A DNA stretch of 64,000 nt from Streptomyces sp. A 4/2 (lineage in GTDB: Bacteria; Actinomycetota; Actinomycetes; Streptomycetales; Streptomycetaceae): NCBI RefSeq assembly GCF_940670765.1, contig NZ_CALNVW010000001.1, positions 106,265 through 170,264 on the forward strand, written 5' to 3'. Below, in pieces: positions 7,683-18,764 of the stretch. How positions within the stretch are numbered: the stretch's first letter is position 1; the number at the start of each line of letters is the position of its first letter. Under the pieces are notes generated by a model, which saw nothing but the letters and a program-made list of their open reading frames with translations, was not told the origin of the DNA and searched no databases. The position numbers and the translations under genes are program-made.

Positions 7683-10154
7683 TCACCTCTCGCGCAGCGC
7701 GCTCTCCATCTCCTGGACCAGCCCGGCCGCCCGCTCCCCCGACAGCGGCTCGCCCTTCTCGCACGTCACGTAGAACGCGTCCACCGCATTGGCGCCCAGC
7801 GTCGAGACGTGCGCGCTCCGTACCCGCACCTCCGCCGCCTCCAGCGCCCGCCCGATCCGGTGCAGCAGCCCCGGGGCGTCCTGCGCGCGGACCTCGATCA
7901 CCGTGGCCAGCCGCGATCCCGCCGGTGCGACCTTCACCGTCGGCGGCGGGGCCTGCGTGCCCCGGCGGCGCGGGTACGCCGCCTCCCGTTCCACCAGCCT
8001 GGCCCGGATGTCGAGCGAGCCGTCCAGCGCCCGTACGAGATCCGCGCGCAACCGCGCCGCCTGCGGCAGCGATCCGTACTCCGCGGCCACCCGCCAGCTC
8101 AGCAGCAGGACGGCCGTCCGCCCGACCGGTTCGGGCAGTTCGACGGCGCGCAGGTCGGCCGCGCGTACGGTCAGGCGGTGCAGTGCCAGGACCCCCGCGA
8201 CGGCCGGCAGGACGCCCGGCTGGTCGGGAAGGGCGATGAGGAGTTCCACGCCGACCGGTTCGGGGGCGCCGGTGACCGCGCCGTCGCCGGGCCGGGTCTC
8301 CGTGCGGGCGTGCAGGGCCAGGACCGGACCGCCGGTGCGCACCGCCTCGACCGCGAGCCGTTCCTGTTCCGCTCCCGGAGCGGCGGGCTCGGGTTCGTCG
8401 GGGGTCTCGCCCGCCAGGACCGCGGCCACCTTCTTGACCAGACCGGCCACCAGCGATGCCCGCCAGGACGACCAGGCCGCGGGCCCCGTCGCCAGGGCGT
8501 CTGCCTCGGTCAGCGCATGCAGCAGCTCCAGAGTGGGGGCGGACTTCACCGCTTCGGCCACCGAACGCACCGTCGCAGGGTCCTCCAGATCGCGTCTGGT
8601 CGCGGTCTCGACGAGCAGCAGATGGTGCCGTACGAGCGTGGCGAGCACCTCGGCGTCCGTACGGTCGAAGCCGATCCGGCCCGCCACGTCCCGCGCGATG
8701 ACCTCACCGGCGACCGAGTGGTCACCGGGCCAGCCCTTGCCGATGTCGTGCAGCAGCGCGGCGACGAGCAGCAGGTCGGGGCGGCCCACCCGGCGGGTGA
8801 GTGACGACGCCCGGACCGCGGCCTCGACGAGGTGCCGGTCCACCGTCCAGGTGTGTACGGGGTTGCGCTGCGGCCTGCACCGCACCCGCTCCCAGTCCGG
8901 CAGCAGCGCGGTGATCAGGCCCTCGGCCTCCAGCGCGTCCCAGACCGGCACCATGGACTCGCCCGCGCCGAGCAGGGTGACCAGTTGTTCGCGCGCCTCG
9001 GCCGGCCAGGGCACGGGCAGCGGGCGTGCGTCGTGGGCCAGGCGCCGCACGGCGTGCAGCGAGACCGGCAGTCCGGCCTGGGCCGCCGCGGCGGCGGCCC
9101 GCAGGGGCAGTACGGGGTCACGCTCGGGCCTGGCCGTGCGGGCCAGCACCACCTCGCCCTCCAGCTCGACGACCCCCTCCGCCAGCGGGGTCCGCTCGGC
9201 CGCGGGCCTGCCGCCCACGCCGAGGAGGGCCCGCAGCCGGGGGCGCGCGGAGCGGGCGCGCAGGACGCGGTTGACCTCGCGCCAGGTGACGTCGCTCGCG
9301 TACGAAACGGTGCGTGCCGCCTCGTACACCTCACGCAGCAGCACATCGGCGTCCAGCAGTTCCAGCTCCGCCGCGACCTGCTGCTGTTCCTGGAGGGCGA
9401 GCCGGTCGGTGGCCCGGCCGGTCACCAGATGCAGCGCGTCTCGCGCGTCGAGGAGGTGCCTGCGGGCTCCGTCGAGCCCCTCGCGGGGGGCGTCGGCCAG
9501 CCAGGAAGCGGCGACGGCCCGCAACGCCGTCGCGTCCCGCAGCCCTCCCCTGGCCTCCTTGAGGTCGGGTTCGAGGAGGAACTGGAGCTCGCCGTGGCGC
9601 TCGGCCCGCTCCTGGCACAGCTCGTACAGTCCGGGCAGCCGCTTGGGCGCCTGGTTGCGCCAGTCGGCGAGCACGGTCGTCCGCAGCGCGGTGGTCAGCC
9701 CGAGATCCCCCGCGACGTGGCGGGCGTCGAGCAGCCCGAGCTGGACCTTGAGGTCGTCGCCCGCGGCCTTCCGCGCCTCGCCCGGGGTGCGTACGGAATG
9801 GTCCAGCGCGAGCCCCAGGTCCCACACCGGATACCAGACCCGGTCCGCGAGGGCGGCGACGGCGGCCGTGTCCGCCTTTCCGTCGTGCAGGAGCAGCAGG
9901 TCCAGATCGCTGCGCGGCGACAGCTCACCGCGTCCGTACCCGCCGACGGCGACCAGGGCCGCGCCGCGCACCCCGGCCGAGGTGGCCGCGGCGGTGAAGA
10001 GCGCGCCCGCCCAGTCGTCCGTCAGCCGGGCGAGCGCGGAACGGCGCGGCGGCCCGGACCGCGCCTTCTCCTGGAGGAGGCGCAGCCGGGCCGCCGCGTA
10101 GCCGCCGGGTCCCTGTTCGTCCGCCTGACCGGTCGTCCCATCCGTACGAGTCAC
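7683..10154 (-). CDS. glnD: PII protein nucleotidylyltransferase GlnD
   Basis: Modifies the PII protein encoded just upstream. In Streptomyces the reported modification of PII (GlnK) is adenylylation of Tyr51 rather than uridylylation. The chosen GTG at 10154 has a GGGAG site and gives 823 aa; the frame is open further, into glnB, but that start would overlap glnB. Domains in order: nucleotidyltransferase with GGYGRGELSPRSDLD at 71-84, a helical region, an HD domain with LLHDIGKGWPGDHS near 470, and two C-terminal ACT domains that sense glutamine. It is the third gene of amtB-glnB-glnD. Confidence 0.95.
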   Translation of the reverse strand: MTRTDGTTGQADEQGPGGYAAARLRLLQEKARSGPPRRSALARLTDDWAGALFTAAATSAGVRGAALVAVGGYGRGELSPRSDLDLLLLHDGKADTAAVAALADRVWYPVWDLGLALDHSVRTPGEARKAAGDDLKVQLGLLDARHVAGDLGLTTALRTTVLADWRNQAPKRLPGLYELCQERAERHGELQFLLEPDLKEARGGLRDATALRAVAASWLADAPREGLDGARRHLLDARDALHLVTGRATDRLALQEQQQVAAELELLDADVLLREVYEAARTVSYASDVTWREVNRVLRARSARPRLRALLGVGGRPAAERTPLAEGVVELEGEVVLARTARPERDPVLPLRAAAAAAQAGLPVSLHAVRRLAHDARPLPVPWPAEAREQLVTLLGAGESMVPVWDALEAEGLITALLPDWERVRCRPQRNPVHTWTVDRHLVEAAVRASSLTRRVGRPDLLLVAALLHDIGKGWPGDHSVAGEVIARDVAGRIGFDRTDAEVLATLVRHHLLLVETATRRDLEDPATVRSVAEAVKSAPTLELLHALTEADALATGPAAWSSWRASLVAGLVKKVAAVLAGETPDEPEPAAPGAEQERLAVEAVRTGGPVLALHARTETRPGDGAVTGAPEPVGVELLIALPDQPGVLPAVAGVLALHRLTVRAADLRAVELPEPVGRTAVLLLSWRVAAEYGSLPQAARLRADLVRALDGSLDIRARLVEREAAYPRRRGTQAPPPTVKVAPAGSRLATVIEVRAQDAPGLLHRIGRALEAAEVRVRSAHVSTLGANAVDAFYVTCEKGEPLSGERAAGLVQEMESALRER

Positions 10155-10179
10155 CCGGCAGCTCCCGTCTCTCGATCGT

Positions 10180-11879
<1,700 letters not shown>

Positions 11880-11981
11880 CGGCGTCTCCTCGTCGTCGGT
11901 GCGGCCCGCGGGCGGGCGGGGCTGCGGGGAAGCCGCGGGAAGGTGCGAGCCGGTTATGCGCCACGAGACTGACGCAGCGCG

Positions 11982-12019
11982 GTTTCCGACGATGCCACTC
12001 GATGTTTCGCCGCAGTGAC
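11982..12019 (-). promoter_or_regulatory. GlnR box upstream of amtB
   Basis: Read on the minus strand, the site is GTCAC-N6-GAAAC-N6-TGGCA-N6-GAAAC, exactly the four-element a1-b1-a2-b2 layout described for Streptomyces GlnR, with only the third element degenerate. GlnR is the OmpR-type nitrogen regulator that activates amtB-glnK-glnD under nitrogen limitation. The rest of the 310-base gap between amtB and nsdA (11880-12189) shows no gene. Confidence 0.8.
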
Positions 12020-12189
12020 GAAGAGGACGGGCGTGTTACGCCCGGATGAAGCGCGGGGTCGGCCCGGGTGTCCGCCGATACCCTGCGCACAGCGTGGACC
12101 GGCCACGACAACCACCCTGGTGACCTGGCGCGGGGGAGCCGAGTCGGGCATCACGGGGTGAGCTGTCGTGGCCGGGGTTCGGGTGCTGC

Positions 12190-13695
12190 TCAGACCGCTT
12201 CCGCGGTCTCCGGCAGTTGTTCGGCGAGACGGTCGGTGAGGGCGATGACCGCGGGCACGTCCCCGAAGTCCCGCACCGCCGTGGCGACGGTCTTGCGGAG
12301 CCTGGTGTTCACCCGCTCGGAACGGATCCGCCCCGCGATCTCCAGGGCCTCCCCGGCGAAGCGGGTGGACTGCTCGGGCTCCCGCCTCAGCAGCTGGACC
12401 GTGGCCATGCCGACGAGGTTCAGGGCGTAGGAGCGCTGGTGCTCGTTGTCCTTGCCGAAGAGCGCGACCGCGTTGTCCAGGACGGGTTCGGCGAGCGAGG
12501 CGTAGGTGGGGCTGCGGCCCGCCACATAGGCGAGATCGCGGAACGAGTGGCCGTTCTCGCCGTTCAGCTCGGCCTCGGAGAAGAAGCGGATCCAGTCCGG
12601 CTCCGGCTCGCCGTCCAGGCCCGCGTCCGAGAAGGTGTCCTCGGCCATCCGCACGGCCCGTTTGCACTTGCTGGGCTGCCCCATGTTCGCGTATGCGCGG
12701 GCCTCCATCGCATACAGCATCGCCTGGGTGCGGGGGGTGGCGCATTCACGGCTGCCGTACTGCGCGAGATGGACCAGTTCCAACGCGTCCTCGGGGCGGC
12801 CCAGATGGATCATCTGGCGGCTCATGGAGGACAGGATGTACGAGCCGAGCGGCTTGTCCCCGGCCTCCTTGGCGGCGTGCAGGGCGAGGACGAAGTACTT
12901 CTGCGCAGTGGGCTGGAGCCCCACGTCGTAACTCATCCACCCGGCCAGCTCGGCCAGTTCGGCCGCGCAGCGGAACAGGCGCTTCGAGGTGGCCACGGGC
13001 TGCGGCTCCTGGAGCAGGTCGGTGACCTCGTGGAGCTGGCCGACCACCGCCTTGCGGCGCAGTCCGCCGCCGCACTGCGCGTCCCACTGGCGGAACATCG
13101 CCGTGGTGGACTCCAGGAGTTCGAGCTCGGGCTCGGAAAGCTTGGACGGGCGCCGCGAGTGACCCGCCGGCTCCTCGGCGACGGGCTCGCCCCCGGGTGT
13201 GGGTACCAGCCAGCGCTGCATCGGTTCGATGAGCGTCGGACCGGCGGCCAGCGCCAGTGAGGTACCGAGGAATCCGCGCCGCGCGAGCATCAGGTCGCTG
13301 CGCGAGAACTCGCTGAGCAGGGAGACGGTCTGCGGGCCCGCCCACGGCATGTCGACACCGGACACCGAGGGTGACTGGTGCGCCGCGCGCAGCCCCAGGT
13401 CCTCGATGGCGACCACGCTGCCGAACCGTTCGGAGAAGAGTTCCGAGAGGATGCGCGGAATCGGCTCGCGCGGCTGCTCGCCGTCGAGCCAGCGCCGCAC
13501 CCGCGAGGTGTCGGTGCTGATGTGATGGGCGCCCATCTGCCGCGCCCGGCGGTTCACCTGGCGGGCCAGCTCCCCCTTCGACCAGCCGCTGCGCACGAAC
13601 CACGAACCCAGTTGCTCGTTCGGGCGCTTGCCGGCACTCGTACTGCCGTCGCCACTGCCGCCCACTGGAACGCCCCCATCCCGCTGAAGCCTCAT
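12190..13695 (-). CDS. nsdA: NsdA-type regulator of sporulation and antibiotic production
   Basis: The homologue in S. coelicolor (nsdA, next to amtB) is a negative regulator of aerial development and antibiotic synthesis. This copy is 501 aa from the ATG at 13695 (MRLQRDGG). Residues about 28-75 form a putative helix-turn-helix-like N-terminal module (LGSWFVRSGWSKGELARQVN). A hydrophobic stretch lies near 150 (RRGFLGTSLALAAGP). The C-terminal 280 residues are helical repeats of TPR type (for example LYAMEARAYANMGQPSKCKR). An in-frame extension to 14001 lacks coding character. Identification rests on synteny and architecture; the molecular mechanism is not visible. Confidence 0.88.
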   Translation of the reverse strand: MRLQRDGGVPVGGSGDGSTSAGKRPNEQLGSWFVRSGWSKGELARQVNRRARQMGAHHISTDTSRVRRWLDGEQPREPIPRILSELFSERFGSVVAIEDLGLRAAHQSPSVSGVDMPWAGPQTVSLLSEFSRSDLMLARRGFLGTSLALAAGPTLIEPMQRWLVPTPGGEPVAEEPAGHSRRPSKLSEPELELLESTTAMFRQWDAQCGGGLRRKAVVGQLHEVTDLLQEPQPVATSKRLFRCAAELAELAGWMSYDVGLQPTAQKYFVLALHAAKEAGDKPLGSYILSSMSRQMIHLGRPEDALELVHLAQYGSRECATPRTQAMLYAMEARAYANMGQPSKCKRAVRMAEDTFSDAGLDGEPEPDWIRFFSEAELNGENGHSFRDLAYVAGRSPTYASLAEPVLDNAVALFGKDNEHQRSYALNLVGMATVQLLRREPEQSTRFAGEALEIAGRIRSERVNTRLRKTVATAVRDFGDVPAVIALTDRLAEQLPETAEAV

Positions 13696-14093
13696 TACGC
13701 CAACCCATATCAGAATGCCGTGAGTTGAGGTCCACTGTCCGGCGCTTGCGCCCTGTCGAACAGAGAACCGACTTGCCCCCGGCATACCCGAGCGGGCACT
13801 GGATCCGAGGGTTCGTGCACTGAACGTAATCCCACGATCACTGACCCGGCGAGGTCGATCCCGGAAACGCCACCATTCGCCACCCCCACGAATGAACCCG
13901 CCCGCCTCCGGGCGCGATTGACTGGATACCTGACGATCAGAGGCGGGCGGAGCGGTGTGCGCCGGGGCGCGCGAGCCGTTCCGCACCACCACCCTCGTCA
14001 CTCCACACCGCCGGGACCAGGGTGTTTGCGACGTAGAGTGACGGAGAGACTCCAGGTCGTAACCACCGACGAGTTCGACCTGTTGGAGGGGGC
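13696..14093. other. 398-base divergent intergenic region, nsdA / primase-like gene
   Basis: No gene is supported here. It must hold divergent promoters for nsdA and the downstream gene. A TAGAGT hexamer at 14034-14039 could be a -10 element for the plus-strand gene, which has a GGAGGGGG ribosome-binding site just before its ATG. No clear -35 partner or operator stands out. Confidence 0.5.
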
Positions 14094-14750
14094 ATGGGCT
14101 TCACCATCGGCGGCATCCGGGACATCCGCTCCGGCACACGGCGTCGCAGCCGCACACCGGAGGGCACGGCCGTGGCCGAGTTCACCGGACTGTGGGGCTG
14201 GGACGTGGTCCCGGGCGCTCGCGCCGTGTCCGGGAGTTGTTCCTGCGGGGACCCGCTGTGCGCCTCGCCGGGCGCCCACCCGCTCGGATTCACCCCGGAG
14301 GTTCCGGCCGGGGCCACACTCGACGAGGCCACCAGAGTCTGGTCCGAGACGCCGGGCGCTGCGGTCCTTCTGCCGGTCGGCCGCCGCTTCGACATCATCG
14401 ACGTCGCCGAACCCGCCGGGCGCACGGCCCTGGTCCGGATGGAACGGATGGGGCTCCCCCTGGGCCCGGTCAGTGCCACACCGGACGGACGCGCCCAGTT
14501 CTTCGTCGCTCCCGGGGCCGCCCGCGCACTCCCCGAACTGCTCTACCGCATGGGCTGGGACGACGCGGACCTCGATCTGCACTGTCTGGGCCCCGGGGAC
14601 CACATCACCGCCCCGCCGTCGCACCACGCGGGGCTCGGCCCGGCCCGCTGGCTGCGCCCGCCGTCGCTGGAGACGGCCGGTGGCCCGCCGCAGGCCCGGC
14701 TGCTGCTCGGCACCCTGGCGTACATCTGCCACCGCCAGCTGTCCGCCTGA
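14094..14750 (+). CDS. Bifunctional DNA primase/polymerase-like protein
   Basis: This 218-aa protein resembles the stand-alone Streptomyces proteins annotated as bifunctional DNA primase/polymerase N-terminal (Prim-Pol) domain, found between nsdA and ftsY. Visible features are WGWDVVPGARAV at about 32-43, a Cys-rich patch CSCGDPLCASPGAHPLG at 49-65 like that of Prim-Pol-like proteins, and FDIIDV near 100. The usual catalytic acidic DxD pair of active Prim-Pols is not obvious (IIDVAE is the nearest), so catalytic activity is doubtful and a regulatory or relic role is possible. The ATG follows a strong GGAGGGGG. Confidence 0.75.
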   Translation: MGFTIGGIRDIRSGTRRRSRTPEGTAVAEFTGLWGWDVVPGARAVSGSCSCGDPLCASPGAHPLGFTPEVPAGATLDEATRVWSETPGAAVLLPVGRRFDIIDVAEPAGRTALVRMERMGLPLGPVSATPDGRAQFFVAPGAARALPELLYRMGWDDADLDLHCLGPGDHITAPPSHHAGLGPARWLRPPSLETAGGPPQARLLLGTLAYICHRQLSA

Positions 14751-14789
14751 TCAGCCCGGCACGGCCCGGCTTGGCGAAGGGGTACGGAA

Positions 14790-14820
14790 AAGGCCCCGCC
14801 GCACCGTGCGACGGGGCCTT
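14790..14820. terminator. Bidirectional terminator between primase-like gene and ftsY
   Basis: Nested hairpin: 14790-14798 pairs with 14812-14820, and an inner CGCA/TGCG stem closes a 3-base loop. The flanking genes converge on it. Confidence 0.8.
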
Positions 14821-14833
14821 CGTGCGACGGATG

Positions 14834-16054
14834 TCAGTCTCCGACCAGGGCGTCCACGAACGCCTCCGGCTCGAACGGCGCCAGGTCGTCCGGTCCTTCA
14901 CCGAGACCGACCAGCTTCACCGGTACGCCGAGTTCCCGCTGGACCGCGATCACGATGCCGCCCTTGGCGGTGCCGTCCAGCTTGGTCAGCACGATGCCGG
15001 TGATCGCCACGACCTCCGCGAACACCCGCGCCTGCACCAGGCCGTTCTGCCCGGTCGTCGCGTCCAGTACGAGCAGCACCTCGTCCAGCGGGCCGTGCTT
15101 CTCCACGACGCGCTTGACCTTGCCGAGCTCGTCCATCAGCCCGGTCTTGGTGTGCAGCCGTCCCGCGGTGTCGATGAGGACGACGTCCGCACCTTCCTTG
15201 ATGCCTTCCTTCACCGCGTCGAAGGCGATGGACGCGGGGTCGCCACCCTCGGGACCGCGCACGGTACGCGCCCCGACCCGGTCACCCCAGGTCTGGAGCT
15301 GATCCGCGGCGGCGGCCCGGAAGGTGTCGGCCGCGCCGAGCACCACGCTGCGGCCGTCGGCCACCAGCACGCGCGCGAGCTTGCCGGTGGTGGTGGTCTT
15401 GCCGGTGCCGTTGACGCCGACGACCATCACGACACCCGGGGTGTCCAGACCGCTCTCGGTCCTGACCGCGCGGTCGAAGTCCGTACCGAGCAGGTTCAGC
15501 AGTTCCTCACGCAGCAGGGTGCGCAGCTCCTGCGGTGTACGGGTGCCGAGGACCTTGACCCGCTCGCGCAGCCGCTCGACCAGTTCCTGGGTCGGCGCGA
15601 CACCGACATCCGCGGTGAGCAGGGTGTCCTCGATCTCCTCCCAGGTCTCCTCGTCGAGGTTGTCCCGGGAGAGCAGGGTGAGGAGTCCCTTGCCGAGCGA
15701 GTTCTGCGAGCGGGCGAGCCGGGCGCGCAGCCGTACGAGACGGCCCTCGGTGGGCTCCGGGATCTCGATCTGCGGAGCCAGTGGCTCCGCGACGACCGGG
15801 TCCTCGACGGCGACGGGCGTCCCTGCGGCCTCGTCGGCCGTCGGGAGCTCCACCTCTTCGATGGTGCGGCGCGACTCGTCGCGCGGTGGGGCAGCTTCCT
15901 CGCCGACCTGCGGTTCGGCGGGCGCTGTGATGGTCGGCGCACTCGGCGGTGCCGTGGGCAGCTGCTTCTTCTTCTTGCGGCTGCTGACCACGAGCCCGCT
16001 GATCGCGCCGACAGCGACCAGGGCGATGACTACAGCAAGGATGACGATTTCCAT
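14834..16054 (-). CDS. ftsY: Signal recognition particle receptor FtsY
   Basis: Membrane-associated SRP receptor GTPase that partners Ffh. I place the start at ATG 16054 (MEIVILAVVIALVAVG), giving 406 aa; a GTG at 16075 lacks a ribosome-binding site. Layout: an N-terminal transmembrane helix (residues 2-24) followed by a KKKK cluster, an acidic/Pro-rich linker (A region) to about 120, an NG domain with P-loop GVNGTGKT near residue 214, DTAGRLHTK near 293 and TKLDGTAKGG near 355. The transmembrane N-terminus is typical of actinobacterial FtsY and absent in E. coli. Confidence 0.97.
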   Translation of the reverse strand: MEIVILAVVIALVAVGAISGLVVSSRKKKKQLPTAPPSAPTITAPAEPQVGEEAAPPRDESRRTIEEVELPTADEAAGTPVAVEDPVVAEPLAPQIEIPEPTEGRLVRLRARLARSQNSLGKGLLTLLSRDNLDEETWEEIEDTLLTADVGVAPTQELVERLRERVKVLGTRTPQELRTLLREELLNLLGTDFDRAVRTESGLDTPGVVMVVGVNGTGKTTTTGKLARVLVADGRSVVLGAADTFRAAAADQLQTWGDRVGARTVRGPEGGDPASIAFDAVKEGIKEGADVVLIDTAGRLHTKTGLMDELGKVKRVVEKHGPLDEVLLVLDATTGQNGLVQARVFAEVVAITGIVLTKLDGTAKGGIVIAVQRELGVPVKLVGLGEGPDDLAPFEPEAFVDALVGD

Positions 16055-16233
16055 AACCCACCCAGTATCAGTCACCGGTCAGCGATCATTCACAGCCCGG
16101 CCGCACGAGCCTTCGCAGGATCACACAAGGGACTAAATCCTCTATGTGAAAAATTCGCGGCGCCCCTACGATGATGTCGCCTTCTACGCGCGTCACCTCC
16201 CCCATTCCCCCTCACGCCTGCACGGAGCCCCCC

Positions 16234-17694
16234 ATGCCCCACGCCTCCGACGTTACCGAAGGCGCGGTGGAAACCCGCGGTCTCGAACCGGTCCCGGACA
16301 GCGAACGCAAAGGCCGTGTCCGCGATCTCATTCCGACCTGGGTCGCCGCCAATATCAGCGTGCTGCTGCTCGCCATGGGCGCGAGTCTGGTGGTCGCCGA
16401 CAAACTGAACTTCTGGCAGGCGCTGATCGTCGCCTTCGCGGCCCCGGTGATCAGTTACGGGCTGGTCGGCTTCATCAGCATCGCGGGAAAGCGCGGCGGC
16501 GCTCCCGGCATGGCGCTGTCGCGTGCGGTCTTCGGACAGCGCGGCAATCTGCTGCCCGGTTCGCTGATCTGGATCGCCCGCTGGGGCTGGGAAACGATCA
16601 ATGCGGTGACCGGTGCGTACGCGCTGCTGACCGTGCTGGACATCTGCTTCGGCATCCACAGCAACACCCCGCTGATCGTCGTGACCCTGGTGCTGTTCGT
16701 CGCCGCCACGTTCCTGATCTCGGGCCTCGGCATCAACGCCCTGCACGTGTGCAACAAGTGGTCCACGTATCTCTTCGGGGCCTTCTCCGCCCTGGTGCTG
16801 GTCTATCTGATCGCCGACACCGACTGGTCGGCCGTGTTCGCCAAGCCCGCCGGTACCACCGCGTCGCTGGTCGCGGGTATCGGCCTGATCGCCGCGGGCG
16901 GTCTCAGCTGGGTCCCGTCGGGCCCGGACTTCGCGCGGTACCTGCCGCGGCGTTCCTCCGGCGCGGGCATGATCGGCGCGTCGATCGGCGGCGCGGGCAT
17001 CGTCGTCCTGCCGATGGTGCTGATGGGCGCCGTGATGGCGGTCTCCACCCCGGACCTCGCGGGCGCTGCCGACCCGGTCTCCTTCCTGGGCAAGGTCCTG
17101 CCGATGTGGATCGCGGTGCCGTATCTGCTGATCGCCCTGGTCGGCATGGTCCTGATCAACGCGATGTCGATGTACTCGGCCGGTTTCACCGCGCTGACGC
17201 TGGGCATCAAGGTCCCCCGCGCCTGGGCGGTCTCCGTGAACGCCGTGATCAGCGTGGTGCTCGGGCTGGTGCTGATGCTGGCGGCCACCAGTTTCCTGGG
17301 CTCCTTCATCGCTTTCCTCTCCCTGCTCGCCGTGGCCTTCTCCGCCTGGATAGGGGTGTTCGGCGCGGACATGCTGCGCGGACGCAGGTACGACGCGGTG
17401 GCCCTGATGGACACCACCCGGACCAGCGCCTACTGGTACCGGGGCGGGTTCAGCCCCGCCGCCGTCGGCGCCTGGCTCGCCGCGCTGATCACCGGGATGC
17501 TGTTCACCCGGGCGGGCACCGCGGACTCCGCGTGGTTCAGCGGACCGTTCGCGGACAGCTGGCTCGGCCGCAACGGCCTCGGCTGGGTGGTCACCATCCT
17601 GGTCTCGGCCGCGCTCTACGCCGTACTCCCGAAGCCGAAGGCGGACGTCAGCGGGCCGGACGCGGACCGTGAGCCCGCGACCCTACCCATCTGA
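16234..17694 (+). CDS. Purine/cytosine permease, NCS1 family (CodB-like)
   Basis: Twelve-helix NCS1 symporter for cytosine or related nucleobases; the exact substrate cannot be read from the sequence. The ATG at 16234 has GGAG six bases upstream and gives 486 aa. Signature regions include the N-terminal LIPTWVAANISV segment, GRVR just before it, ISIAGKRGGAPGMALSRAVFG in the first third, and LSWVPSGPDFARYLP near residue 220. It is followed by a hairpin and then a luciferase-like oxidoreductase on the same strand. An in-frame extension upstream to 16171 is not needed. Confidence 0.85.
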   Translation: MPHASDVTEGAVETRGLEPVPDSERKGRVRDLIPTWVAANISVLLLAMGASLVVADKLNFWQALIVAFAAPVISYGLVGFISIAGKRGGAPGMALSRAVFGQRGNLLPGSLIWIARWGWETINAVTGAYALLTVLDICFGIHSNTPLIVVTLVLFVAATFLISGLGINALHVCNKWSTYLFGAFSALVLVYLIADTDWSAVFAKPAGTTASLVAGIGLIAAGGLSWVPSGPDFARYLPRRSSGAGMIGASIGGAGIVVLPMVLMGAVMAVSTPDLAGAADPVSFLGKVLPMWIAVPYLLIALVGMVLINAMSMYSAGFTALTLGIKVPRAWAVSVNAVISVVLGLVLMLAATSFLGSFIAFLSLLAVAFSAWIGVFGADMLRGRRYDAVALMDTTRTSAYWYRGGFSPAAVGAWLAALITGMLFTRAGTADSAWFSGPFADSWLGRNGLGWVVTILVSAALYAVLPKPKADVSGPDADREPATLPI

Positions 17695-17710
17695 CGCTAC
17701 GTCAGCTACC

Positions 17711-17747
17711 GTCCCCCTTCGCCAGCTCCCACCCGGCGAAGGGGGAC
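17711..17747 (+). terminator. 13-bp hairpin between permease and oxidoreductase genes
   Basis: Perfect repeat, 17711-17723 with 17735-17747, loop 11 bases. It could terminate the permease transcript. Its right arm also contains the GGGGGA ribosome-binding site of the next gene, so it could mask translation of read-through transcripts. Confidence 0.65.
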
Positions 17748-17755
17748 TTCCCGTC

Positions 17756-18736
17756 ATGGCCTTCACAGTCGTCAGGTTCAATCTCGTCGATCCCCGGGCG
17801 ACTCCCGAGTCCCTCTCGACCCGCTACCGGGCCGCCCTGGAGATGGCCGTGTACGCGGACGGCCACGGCATCGACACCGTCCAGACCGAGGAACACCACG
17901 GCGTCGCCAACAACTGGCTGCCCTCCCCCTTCGTCTTCGCGGGCTCCGTCTTCGGCGCCACCCGCCGGATCGCGGTCACCGTCTCGGCGATCATCGGCCC
18001 GCTGTACGACCCGCTGCGGCTCGCGGAGGACATCGCGGTACTGGATCTGATCAGTGCGGGCCGCCTGGTGACGGTCGCGGGCATCGGGTACCGGCAGGAG
18101 GAGTACGCGCAGCTGGGCGCCGAGTGGGGCAGGCGCGGGAAACTCCAGGACGAGCTGCTGGAAACCCTGTTGAACGCCTGGACCGGCGAACCGTTCGAGT
18201 ACCGGGGGCGCACCGTCCGGGTTACTCCGCGTCCGTACACACAGCCCCATCCGCTGCTGCTCGTCGGCGGCTCGTCCCGGGCGGCGGCCCGCCGGGCGGC
18301 CCGGCTGGGGCTGCCGCTCTTCCCGAGCGCGCATCTGCCCGAGCTGGAGGCGTACTACCACGAACAGCGCGCCGAGCACGGCACCGACGGGTTCTGCATG
18401 ATGCCCGCGGCGGAGGTCCCGCTGCTGCACGTGGCCGAGGACCCGGACCGGGTCTGGGCCGAGTACGGCGAGCACTTCCTGCACGAGGCGCGGACGTACT
18501 CCTCCTGGCAGTCCAAGGACATCCGGTCCGCAGTGCGTTCGTCGGCGGACACCGTGGCGGAACTGCGCGCCGAAGGGATCTACCGGGTCGTCACACCCGA
18601 CGCGTGCGTGGCGCTGGCCGAGTCCGGCGCCGACAGCCTGGTCCTGCATCCGCTGTGCGGAGGAATGCCGGTGGACGAGGGCCGGCGCAGCCTCCAGCTG
18701 TTCGCCGAACAGGTACTGCCCCGGCTGAAGAGCTGA
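17756..18736 (+). CDS. Luciferase-like (LLM class) flavin-dependent oxidoreductase
   Basis: TIM-barrel oxidoreductase using FMN or coenzyme F420; substrate unknown. The ATG at 17756, 8 bases after GGGGGA, gives 326 aa. Features are an early YADGHGIDTVQTEEHHG segment (about 35-51), ISAGRLVTVAGIGYR around 98-112 and PLLLVGGSSRAAARRAARLG near 163-182. F420 use is possible because the F420 biosynthesis gene cofC is in the same window, but nothing here decides between F420 and FMN. It converges on glcP with only 28 bases between the stop codons. Confidence 0.85.
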   Translation: MAFTVVRFNLVDPRATPESLSTRYRAALEMAVYADGHGIDTVQTEEHHGVANNWLPSPFVFAGSVFGATRRIAVTVSAIIGPLYDPLRLAEDIAVLDLISAGRLVTVAGIGYRQEEYAQLGAEWGRRGKLQDELLETLLNAWTGEPFEYRGRTVRVTPRPYTQPHPLLLVGGSSRAAARRAARLGLPLFPSAHLPELEAYYHEQRAEHGTDGFCMMPAAEVPLLHVAEDPDRVWAEYGEHFLHEARTYSSWQSKDIRSAVRSSADTVAELRAEGIYRVVTPDACVALAESGADSLVLHPLCGGMPVDEGRRSLQLFAEQVLPRLKS

Positions 18737-18764
18737 GCAGGGTGGCGGAGTGGGGGCGCTGCGG

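Noticed and set aside
7789..10101. A plus-strand frame of about 770 codons inside glnD, Ser/Arg-rich.
   Set aside because: Ser/Arg/Ala-only composition is typical of a reading-frame shadow; glnD on the minus strand has all family motifs.
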